Source: Pseudobacter sp051955275
GTDB taxonomy: Bacteria; Bacteroidota; Bacteroidia; Chitinophagales; Chitinophagaceae
DNA length: 64,000 nucleotides
Direction of reading: 5' to 3'
NCBI RefSeq assembly: GCF_051955275.1
Contig: NZ_JBQCGW010000126.1
Location: forward strand, 10,927 to 74,926
Positions 17,813-25,624 of the stretch are shown here, in pieces. The notes under the pieces are model-generated. The model made no database searches. It was not told where the DNA came from and was given only the letters and a program-made list of their open reading frames with translations. The position numbers and the translations under genes were made by a program. Every line of letters begins with the position of its first letter. The first letter of the stretch is position 1.

Positions 17813-20428
17813 ATGAATAAGATTGCCGCCATCCTTTTCCTCTTCTTTACTTCCCAACTGCAGGCACAGGACTACCGCAGCTATCCCATGTGGAATCACC
17901 AGCTGCCTGTTGAACAACGTGTGCGTGACCTCATCAGCCGGCTGACGCTGGAAGAGAAGGTTGCACAGATGCTCAACGCCGCACCATCAGTAGACCGCCT
18001 CGGCATTCCCGCATACGACTGGTGGAACGAAGTGTTGCATGGAGTTGCCAGAACACCTTTTAAGGTAACAGTATTCCCGCAGGCTATCGGCATGGCCGCC
18101 ACCTGGGATACAGCATCGCTCCATACCATGGCACGTTACTCTGCTACCGAAGGCAGGGCCATCAACAATATCGCCATCAAACAGAACCGCACCAGGGAGC
18201 GCTATTTAGGGCTCACCTACTGGACGCCCAATATCAATATCTTCCGTGATCCCCGCTGGGGCCGCGGTCAGGAAACATACGGAGAAGATCCATTTCTCAC
18301 GGCGTCTCTTGGAAGCGCCTTCGTGCGTGGGTTACAAGGAGACCATCCAAAATATTTACAGGCGGCCGCCTGCGCCAAACACTACGCGGTTCATAGCGGT
18401 CCCGAGCCCAGCCGGCACTCCTTCAATGCAGACGTAAGCGCCTACGATCTCTGGGACACTTACCTGCCGGCATTCCGTGAACTGGTGACCAATGCAAAAG
18501 TGGCCGGTGTAATGTGCGCCTACAACGCTTTCCGTGCACAGCCCTGCTGCGCCAGCGACCTGCTGATGAATGATATCCTCCGTAAACAATGGAATTTCAC
18601 CGGATATGTGACCAGTGACTGCTGGGCGATCGATGATTTCTTCAAATACCATAAAACGCATCCGGATGCCCTGGAATCTGCTGCTGATGCCGTATTACAC
18701 GGCACCGACGTGGAATGTGGAGTATCCGTATATAAAACACTGGTGGATGCCGTCAAACAAAATCGCATTACGGAAAAACAGCTGGATATTTCACTCGAGA
18801 GATTATTCACTATCCGTTACAGACTGGGCCAGTTTGATCCGGCCAGCATGGTACCCTACACTCAGATCGGGGAAGACCAGCTTGAAAGTAAAGCACATAC
18901 TGACCATTCACTCAAAATGGCACAGCAATCCATTGTGCTGCTCAAGAACAGCAATAACCTCCTGCCACTGAAAAAAAGTATCAGGAAGATCGCACTCATC
19001 GGCCCCAATGCCGATAACAGGATTTCCGTGCTCGGCAATTACAATGGCATGCCATCCGAGATAGTAACGGTTCTGAAAGGTCTGCAACACAAGCTGGGCA
19101 ATAATGTGGAGATCATTTATGAAAAGGCTGTCAACTTCACGGACGACTCACTGCTCGTATATGAAGACCTCAGTCCGTTTTATAAGATCGATGGCGCCAA
19201 AGGCGTGAAAGCTGAATACTGGAACAATGAAGAGATGAAGGGCAATCCAGATCTCACCATCACCGAAACAGATATCGATCATTACTGGCCCGAAGGGCAG
19301 ACACCTGCAGCCGGCATCAATACCATCCATTTCTCTGCACGATACACTACTGTGTACACCGCGCGTGAAACGGAGACCCTGAACTTTGAAGCGGATGCAG
19401 ATGAAGGATATCGTGTATTCATAAATGATGAACTGCGGCTGGATGCCTGGAAACATAATCGCTGGGGTGCTAAAAAACTCTCGCTGCATACAGAAAAAGG
19501 AAAGGAATACCATATCCGGGTGGAGTTCTGGCAGGGTGAGGGCAATGCCTCCATCCGTTTTAGAGCTGGCAAAACGGGCAGGACCAATATCGATGCACTG
19601 AAAGAAAAAGTAAAGGATGCTGATGTGATCCTCTTTGCCGGTGGCATCTCTCCGCAGCTGGAAGGAGAAGAAATGAATGTGAACTATCCTGGCTTCAATG
19701 GCGGAGACCGAACTTCCATCATGCTGCCTGCCGTTCAAACAAAATATATGCAGGCTTTGCAGTCTACCGGCAAACCTGTTGTGTTCATCATGATGACGGG
19801 CAGCGCCATTGCCATTCCCTGGGAAGAGCAGCATATTCCTGCCATCCTCAATACCTGGTATGGCGGCCAACATGCAGGCACTGCTGTTGCTGATGTGCTT
19901 TTTGGAGATTACAATCCAGCAGGAAGACTGCCGGTGACTTTCTATGCCAGCGATAAAGACCTTCCTGATTTCAACAGCTATGAAATGAAAGGCAGGACCT
20001 ACCGCTACTTCAACGGGAAAGCCCTTTATCCATTCGGATACGGCCTCAGTTATTCCAGGTTCAATTATGATGCACTGAACCTGCCTGCAACAGCCGGTAA
20101 AGGAAAACCTATCACTCTCAAGGTGCGCGTGACCAACAAAAGCCTGCGCGACGGAGAAGAAGTTGTTCAGGTCTATATATCCCATACAGGTAAGAAAGAA
20201 TCCTCCCCTATACGCGCCCTCAAAGGATTCCAGCGCCTGTCACTGAAAGCAGGTGAAAGCCGGAATATCCAGTTCGTGCTCAGTCCGGAAACATTATCCG
20301 TAGTGAATAAAGATGGTAAACTGGTGCAACCCACTGAGCGCATATCTATCAGCGTTGGAGGCGGTCAGCCCAATGTAACTAACAAGACTACCAGTAATGT
20401 AATCATCAAACAGGTAAGCATTCAATAA
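17813..20428 (+). CDS. Glycoside hydrolase family 3 beta-glycosidase (probable beta-xylosidase) with PA14 insert
   Basis: 871 residues with a signal peptide (MNKIAAILFLFFTSQLQAQ). The N-terminal GH3 barrel contains YWTPNINIFRDPRWGRGQETYGEDP, CAKHYAVHSGPEPSRH and the nucleophile D269 in YVTSDCWAIDDF. The second GH3 domain begins at about 370 (QQSIVLLKNSNNLLPL). A PA14 domain at about 463-590 (AEYWNNEEM, EADADEGYRVFINDEL) is inserted in it. A fibronectin III-like domain ends the protein (VTNKSLRDGEEVVQVYIS). The layout matches bacterial xylan beta-1,4-xylosidases. The start overlaps nothing and lies 4 bases after GH43. It probably releases xylose from xylo-oligosaccharides in the periplasm. Confidence 0.95.
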   Translation: MNKIAAILFLFFTSQLQAQDYRSYPMWNHQLPVEQRVRDLISRLTLEEKVAQMLNAAPSVDRLGIPAYDWWNEVLHGVARTPFKVTVFPQAIGMAATWDTASLHTMARYSATEGRAINNIAIKQNRTRERYLGLTYWTPNINIFRDPRWGRGQETYGEDPFLTASLGSAFVRGLQGDHPKYLQAAACAKHYAVHSGPEPSRHSFNADVSAYDLWDTYLPAFRELVTNAKVAGVMCAYNAFRAQPCCASDLLMNDILRKQWNFTGYVTSDCWAIDDFFKYHKTHPDALESAADAVLHGTDVECGVSVYKTLVDAVKQNRITEKQLDISLERLFTIRYRLGQFDPASMVPYTQIGEDQLESKAHTDHSLKMAQQSIVLLKNSNNLLPLKKSIRKIALIGPNADNRISVLGNYNGMPSEIVTVLKGLQHKLGNNVEIIYEKAVNFTDDSLLVYEDLSPFYKIDGAKGVKAEYWNNEEMKGNPDLTITETDIDHYWPEGQTPAAGINTIHFSARYTTVYTARETETLNFEADADEGYRVFINDELRLDAWKHNRWGAKKLSLHTEKGKEYHIRVEFWQGEGNASIRFRAGKTGRTNIDALKEKVKDADVILFAGGISPQLEGEEMNVNYPGFNGGDRTSIMLPAVQTKYMQALQSTGKPVVFIMMTGSAIAIPWEEQHIPAILNTWYGGQHAGTAVADVLFGDYNPAGRLPVTFYASDKDLPDFNSYEMKGRTYRYFNGKALYPFGYGLSYSRFNYDALNLPATAGKGKPITLKVRVTNKSLRDGEEVVQVYISHTGKKESSPIRALKGFQRLSLKAGESRNIQFVLSPETLSVVNKDGKLVQPTERISISVGGGQPNVTNKTTSNVIIKQVSIQ

Positions 20429-20436
20429 GCAATCAT

Positions 20437-21546
20437 ATGCGATCCTTCAACTTATTTGGTTTAGCAGCAATGGCCGGCCTGGCCATTGCATGCTCCTGGC
20501 AATGCAGCAGCACCAGATCACAGGCCGCTTCAGACAAAGGATTGAAAGATCATTACAGGGATTATTTTCCTGTAGGAGTAGCCGTTTCTCCCCGTGCGTT
20601 GAAAACGGATGAAGCAGCACTGGTGCTGCGCGAATTCAACAGTCTGACTGCTGAGAATGCCATGAAAATGGCACCAATCCATCCGGCCATGGACCGCTAC
20701 AACTGGCGAGACGCAGATAGCATTGCCGCATTTGCTCAAAGGCATCAGCTGAAACTGAGGGGGCATACTTTATGCTGGCATCAGCAAACTCCAGACTGGT
20801 TATTCGTTGATTCATCGAAACAACAGGTCAGCCGGGAAGAATTACTGAAAAGATTGAAAGAACATATCACAGCCGTTGTCAGTCGCTATAAAGGCACCAT
20901 CTATGCCTGGGATGTGGTGAACGAAGCCATCAGTGACAAGCCGGGAGAATATCTCCGGAACTCTCCCTGGTTCCGTATCTGCGGTGAAGAATATATTGAA
21001 GCGGCTTTCCGCTATGCTCATGAAGCCGATCCTGATGCACTGCTCTTCTACAATGATTACAACGAGATCAGCCCACTCAAACGCGCAAAGATCATCAGGC
21101 TGGTGAACAGTCTTAAAAGCAAAGGCGTACCCATTCACGGTATCGGACTACAGGCCCACTGGGCAGTGAATGAACCCAGCTATGGGCAGCTCGACAGTAC
21201 CCTTCGTGAATTCTCCCTGACAGGCCTCAAACTCCAGATCACTGAACTGGACATTTCAGTGTATGCCAAAGAACATGATGCACGCGCACGGCAGGCCTCT
21301 GATACGGACACCAGCTTCTCAGCGCAAAAAGCACAATTGCAGCAACAGCGTTACAGAGAAGCATTTCAACTCTTCCGGAAATACAAACGCCATATCACAG
21401 GTGTTACTTTCTGGAATATCTCTGACAGGTATAGCTGGCTGGATAATTTTCCGGTGCGCAACCGCAAGGATCATCCGCTGTTGTTCAATGCAAACCTGCA
21501 ACGCAAGCAAGCCTGGTGGGATGTTGTGGATTTTAAAACTCCATAG
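20437..21546 (+). CDS. Endo-1,4-beta-xylanase, glycoside hydrolase family 10
   Basis: 369 residues. The GH10 barrel shows acid/base E163 in AWDVVNEAI and nucleophile E270 in QITELDISVY, with LRGHTLCWHQQTPDWL and GIGLQAHWAVNEP as further signatures. The N-terminus (MRSFNLFGLAAMAGLAIACS) is a signal sequence; C19 or C23 could make it a lipoprotein, but the lipobox is weak. It is the last gene of the plus-strand operon, 8 bases after GH3, and cuts the xylan main chain. There is no carbohydrate-binding module, so it probably works on solubilised or surface-bound xylan. Confidence 0.96.
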   Translation: MRSFNLFGLAAMAGLAIACSWQCSSTRSQAASDKGLKDHYRDYFPVGVAVSPRALKTDEAALVLREFNSLTAENAMKMAPIHPAMDRYNWRDADSIAAFAQRHQLKLRGHTLCWHQQTPDWLFVDSSKQQVSREELLKRLKEHITAVVSRYKGTIYAWDVVNEAISDKPGEYLRNSPWFRICGEEYIEAAFRYAHEADPDALLFYNDYNEISPLKRAKIIRLVNSLKSKGVPIHGIGLQAHWAVNEPSYGQLDSTLREFSLTGLKLQITELDISVYAKEHDARARQASDTDTSFSAQKAQLQQQRYREAFQLFRKYKRHITGVTFWNISDRYSWLDNFPVRNRKDHPLLFNANLQRKQAWWDVVDFKTP

Positions 21547-21601
21547 CAAAGACTTATAAGCCAGCAGTAACCTGAGTTTTCCGGATTTCGTAAACCCATT
21601 T

Positions 21602-21624
21602 CCCGGTCTCGACATGAGACCGGG
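21602..21624 (+). terminator. Hairpin after the xylan operon
   Basis: A perfect 9-bp stem CCCGGTCTC/GAGACCGGG with a 5-base loop lies 56 bases after the GH10 stop. There is no strong T-run right after it (TTACCCGCG follows), so termination is plausible but unproven. It also sits just ahead of the predicted promoter of the next receptor gene. Confidence 0.5.
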
Positions 21625-21635
21625 TTACCCGCGTT

Positions 21636-21643
21636 TAATTTTG
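21636..21643 (+). promoter_or_regulatory. Candidate -7 promoter element for the lone TonB receptor
   Basis: TAATTTTG matches the Bacteroidetes -7 consensus TAnnTTTG exactly, 90 bases before the receptor start. No good -33 TTTG is seen at the right distance, so an activator or another sigma factor may be needed. Confidence 0.35.
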
Positions 21644-21732
21644 CGGCCGTAAACGGCCCAACCCTCCATTTCATATCCGTAACGGCCAACCATTACACAG
21701 TAACCCGACCAGGATTTAAAACATAAAAAACA

Positions 21733-24123
21733 ATGATGAAAAGATCAGTACTGATGGCACTGATGTTCTTGTGCACGCTCATTGCAACAGCTGCAGAAGA
21801 AACAGGCATTATCAGAGGAAAAGTAACTACCGCAGAAGGCAATCCTGCAGAAGCAGTGACCGTTACTTTCAAAGGAACCAAAAGATCAGCCATAACTGAT
21901 GAGAACGGTGTATTCTTCCTGCGTAATATCGCTCCGGGCAACTACACCATCGAGATCTCACTCGTAGGTTACGAAACTGTTCAGCAGGAAGTGACTGTAA
22001 AAGAAAAAGAAACGGTGAATGTAACCATTCAACTGACGCTATCAACCAAAGACCTGGAAACGGTAATTGTGAGTGGTAATAAACTCACGCGCAACTCCAG
22101 CGACTATGTTGCCAAAATCAACCTCAAGAATACCGAGAACGCACAGGTGTACAGCACTATCACCGGCACCCTGCTGAAACAGCAGATGGCCTTCTCTGTA
22201 GACCAGGCGCTCTACAATGCTCCCGGTGTACAAACCATGTGGCAGGCTACCGGCCGCGGTGGTGATGGCGGCGCATACTATAATATGCGTGGCTTCATTG
22301 TACAGAGCCAGCTCAGAAACGGTATTGCCGGTAATGTAACCAGTCGTGCTGACGCCGTTAACGTGGATCGTATCGAAGTAGTGAAAGGCCCCTCCGCTAC
22401 CCTCTTCGGCAATACGCTTTCCTCTTATGGAGGTTTGATCAACCGCGTTACCAAGAAAGCATACGACCATTTCGGTGGCGAAGTTTCTTACTCCATGGGC
22501 AGCTATGGTTTCAACCGCGCAACTGTGGACCTCAATACGCCACTGGACAAAGACAAGAAAGTATTGCTCCGCACCAACGCAGCTTACTACTCTGAGAAAA
22601 GCTTCAGGGATTTCGGCTTCAACAAAGGTTTTGTTTTTGCTCCCACGCTTACCTACAAAGCATCCGACAAACTCACCTTCAGTTTCGATGCTGAACTGTA
22701 CAGCTCCAACAACGCCTCAGAGCCATTCGTATTCTTCTATTTCCCTACAGACGTTCTGGGTGCACATACTCCCAAAGAACTGGGACTGGATTACAAAAGA
22801 TCTTATTCTTCCAATGATATCTTCCAGAAATCCAAAGTGGCCAACTTCTTCGGACAGATGACCTATAAGATCTCCAATGAATGGACTTCTCAGACCAACG
22901 TGAGCAGTTCTTACAACAATTCCGATGGTCCCTTTGCTTATTTCTACCTGGTTCCTAACACAAACAGGCCTGGCGCTGATTCCATGGTACGTGCCGTACA
23001 GGCCACTGCCAACAGCGATATGAACGTGTTTGAAGTGCAGCAGAACTTCATGGGTGATTTCAAAACAGGATCCGTAAGGCACCGCGTGCTCGCAGGCCTG
23101 GACTATCTCAGTCAGAAATCCGACCAGATGTTCTACGGAGCCGACTTCGACATGGTGCCCAAGAACGGCTTCATCCCAACCTACGCAAACTTCAACAGGG
23201 ATAACCTCAACAGCGTTCTCCAGGATGAATCAAGAGTATGGTATTATCCTTACCAGTACCAGGCTTCTACCTATAGCGCCTACGTTGGCGACGTGGTGAA
23301 TATCACTGATTACGTGATCGCATCTGCCGCAGTACGCGTAGACCGCTATGACTTCAGAGGAAACTTTGATCCTACTGTAGGAGGTTACAAGGATGGTTAT
23401 GCGCAAACATTCTTCTCACCACGTTTCGGCCTGGTGATCCAGCCCATCCCTGATATGGTATCCATCTTCGGTAACTACCAGAATGGATTCACCAACAAAC
23501 CCGGAAAAGATTTTGCAGGTGCAAGATTCGATCCTGAAGAAGCAGCACAGTTCGAAGGGGGTGTGAAACTCGATATCCTTGGAGGCAAGCTGAGCAGCAC
23601 CGTGAGCTACTACAATATCAAAGTAAAGAATGTGCTCCGCGCCGATCCTCAACATCCAAATTTCTCCATCCAGGATGGCACACAAAGAAGCCAGGGTATC
23701 GAAGCGGAAGTGATCGCACATCCTTTGAAGGGCCTCGACCTGGTTCTCGGATATGCTTACAACGATTCCAAATTCCTGGAAGCCGATGAGAATGTGAAAG
23801 GCCGCCGTCCGGACGTTGCCGGTTCTCCCCATACCTTCAACAGCTGGGTGAGTTATAATTTTTCCGGGGTATTGAAAGGGTTCGGCATTGGTGGCGGCGT
23901 AAGGCACCAGAGCGACAACCGCATTGTGAACAGCGTTTCCAATGGTGTATTCACGCTTCCTGAATTCACCCTGGTAGATGCTACCCTTTACTACGAACAA
24001 CCTAAATGGAGGTTCGGCCTGAAATGCAATAACCTGACCAACCAGGAATATTATACCGGTTACACCACCATGAACTCCCAGCAACTGAGGAGCATTATCG
24101 GCAGTGTTACTTTCAAGTTCTGA
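21733..24123 (+). CDS. TonB-dependent receptor (siderophore-receptor-like, not SusC type)
   Basis: 796 residues with signal peptide MKRSVLMALMFLCTLIATAA. A carboxypeptidase-regulatory-like domain is at about 25-110 (GIIRGKVTTAEGNPAEAVTV). The plug has NAPGVQTMWQATGRGGDGG, YYNMRGF and DRIEVVKGPSATLFG, and a 22-strand barrel ends in GSVTFKF. The plug resembles ferrichrome/pyoverdine-type receptors rather than SusC, and no SusD follows. It may take up a siderophore. Alternatively, as the next gene after the xylan operon, it may serve as a SusD-independent sugar receptor. It has its own promoter region and terminator, so co-transcription with the xylan operon is uncertain. Confidence 0.9.
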   Translation: MMKRSVLMALMFLCTLIATAAEETGIIRGKVTTAEGNPAEAVTVTFKGTKRSAITDENGVFFLRNIAPGNYTIEISLVGYETVQQEVTVKEKETVNVTIQLTLSTKDLETVIVSGNKLTRNSSDYVAKINLKNTENAQVYSTITGTLLKQQMAFSVDQALYNAPGVQTMWQATGRGGDGGAYYNMRGFIVQSQLRNGIAGNVTSRADAVNVDRIEVVKGPSATLFGNTLSSYGGLINRVTKKAYDHFGGEVSYSMGSYGFNRATVDLNTPLDKDKKVLLRTNAAYYSEKSFRDFGFNKGFVFAPTLTYKASDKLTFSFDAELYSSNNASEPFVFFYFPTDVLGAHTPKELGLDYKRSYSSNDIFQKSKVANFFGQMTYKISNEWTSQTNVSSSYNNSDGPFAYFYLVPNTNRPGADSMVRAVQATANSDMNVFEVQQNFMGDFKTGSVRHRVLAGLDYLSQKSDQMFYGADFDMVPKNGFIPTYANFNRDNLNSVLQDESRVWYYPYQYQASTYSAYVGDVVNITDYVIASAAVRVDRYDFRGNFDPTVGGYKDGYAQTFFSPRFGLVIQPIPDMVSIFGNYQNGFTNKPGKDFAGARFDPEEAAQFEGGVKLDILGGKLSSTVSYYNIKVKNVLRADPQHPNFSIQDGTQRSQGIEAEVIAHPLKGLDLVLGYAYNDSKFLEADENVKGRRPDVAGSPHTFNSWVSYNFSGVLKGFGIGGGVRHQSDNRIVNSVSNGVFTLPEFTLVDATLYYEQPKWRFGLKCNNLTNQEYYTGYTTMNSQQLRSIIGSVTFKF

Positions 24124-24147
24124 CTTACCCCCTTACTACATATCTCG

Positions 24148-24174
24148 AGCCCGGCCCGGTGCCGGGCTTTTTTT
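24148..24174 (+). terminator. Intrinsic terminator after the lone TonB receptor
   Basis: Perfect stem AGCCCGGC/GCCGGGCT (24148-24155 with 24161-24168) and a T7 run; it lies 25 bases after the receptor stop. Confidence 0.85.
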
Positions 24175-24300
24175 ATACCATCCCTCATTCAACATTTCTT
24201 AGTAAATTTATTCCTGCTGGCCAATCACCCTGTTAACCGGCATCCCTACGCTCTCCTGGCATGGTTTTATTGTTGAACAACGAATACAAACACAAAAGTT

Positions 24301-25560
24301 ATGGCAAAGAAAGTGGTAGTAGTAGGTGGCGGCTTCGCCGGAGTGAATTTTGTAAAGAGACTGGCAAATGACGATCGTTTCCAGGTAACCCTGGTTGACA
24401 AGAACAATTACACCTTCTTCCCTCCCCTTCTTTACCAGGTGGCCACAGCCTTCATCGAGCCATCGAATATCAGTTATCCCTTCCGCCGCATGTTCCAGAA
24501 AATGAGGAATTGCCGCTTCCATATGGGCAGCCTGCTCAAAGTGAACCCGGAGCAAAATACTATCGAAACAGATACCGGTACGCTCTCCTATGATATGCTG
24601 GTGCTGTCCGTTGGTGCAGAATCCAACTTCTTCGGTCTTGCTAACGTAGCAGAACAAGCGCTTCCCATGAAAAGTATCGACGATGCGCTCGTACTTCGCA
24701 ATAAGCTCTTGCTGAACATGGAGGAAGCAGTCCGGGAAACGGATCCCGTTGAAAAAGCGCGGCACCTGAACATAGTCATCGCCGGTGGCGGTCCTACGGG
24801 CGTTGAAATTGCAGGTATGCTTGCCGAGATGGGCAGGTATATCGGCGCAAAGGAATATCCGGAAATAAAAGATCTCACTTCGCATATCTATCTCATTGAT
24901 GCCGGCCCCAAACTGCTTGCCCCGATGAGTCCCAAAGCCCAGACAGAGGCCCTGAAGCAACTCGAAAACCTGGGTGTGCATGTGATCCTCAACAAAGCTG
25001 TTAAAGATTATGTGAACCACAAAGTGATCCTTGGAGATGGCATGGAGATAGAGACCAAAGTGCTTATCTGGACTTCCGGTGTTACCGGCCGTTCATTGCC
25101 CGGTCTTCCTGCTGAATCTATCGGCCGCGGCAAGCGCCTCCTGGTAGACGCCAACAACAAAGTTTTGAACTCGCAGAACATCTATGCACTGGGTGATATC
25201 TGTTTCCAGACTTCCGATCCTGCATTCCCTAACGGGCATCCGCAGCTGGCGCAGGTGGCCATTCAACAGGGCACGCTGCTGGCAAAGAATGTGAAGCGCG
25301 CAGCTGACGGCAAGAACATGCTCTCATTCGCTTACAACGATAAAGGCAGCATGGCCATCATTGCCAAATACAAGGCGGTGGCTGATCTTCCGAAGACATT
25401 CCTGAAAGGCTTCATTGCGTGGATGATCTGGCTTTTTGTGCACATCATTCCGCTGGTTGGTTTTCGTAATAAAGTATGGCTGGCTTTTTCGTGGATGTGG
25501 TCTTTCCTTACAAATAATCCAACGCTGCGGTTGATCATACGGCCTCGTAAGAATTCCTGA
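24301..25560 (+). CDS. ndh: Type II NADH:quinone oxidoreductase (NDH-2)
   Basis: 419 residues. Two Rossmann motifs are seen: FAD-binding VVVVGGGFAGVNFVKRL at the N-terminus and NAD(P)H-binding IVIAGGGPTGVEIAGMLAEM at about 160-180. NDH-2 signatures NYTFFPPLLYQVATAFIEPS and ALGDICFQ are present. The C-terminus has amphipathic/hydrophobic helices (FIAWMIWLFVHIIPLVGFRN), which anchor these non-proton-pumping enzymes to the inner membrane. It transfers electrons from NADH to quinone in the respiratory chain. It is a single gene, convergent with pnkp. Confidence 0.95.
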   Translation: MAKKVVVVGGGFAGVNFVKRLANDDRFQVTLVDKNNYTFFPPLLYQVATAFIEPSNISYPFRRMFQKMRNCRFHMGSLLKVNPEQNTIETDTGTLSYDMLVLSVGAESNFFGLANVAEQALPMKSIDDALVLRNKLLLNMEEAVRETDPVEKARHLNIVIAGGGPTGVEIAGMLAEMGRYIGAKEYPEIKDLTSHIYLIDAGPKLLAPMSPKAQTEALKQLENLGVHVILNKAVKDYVNHKVILGDGMEIETKVLIWTSGVTGRSLPGLPAESIGRGKRLLVDANNKVLNSQNIYALGDICFQTSDPAFPNGHPQLAQVAIQQGTLLAKNVKRAADGKNMLSFAYNDKGSMAIIAKYKAVADLPKTFLKGFIAWMIWLFVHIIPLVGFRNKVWLAFSWMWSFLTNNPTLRLIIRPRKNS

Positions 25561-25624
25561 TTATTTTTTTCCGGCCAACTCAGCAACACCTCCAGGCGAT
25601 ACGCGAAAAAAAAGACCACAGGAA

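Noticed and set aside
19148..20185. Open frame of 345 codons on the minus strand opposite GH3
   Set aside because: It is a shadow of the GH3 gene with no domain, no promoter and no neighbours in that orientation.
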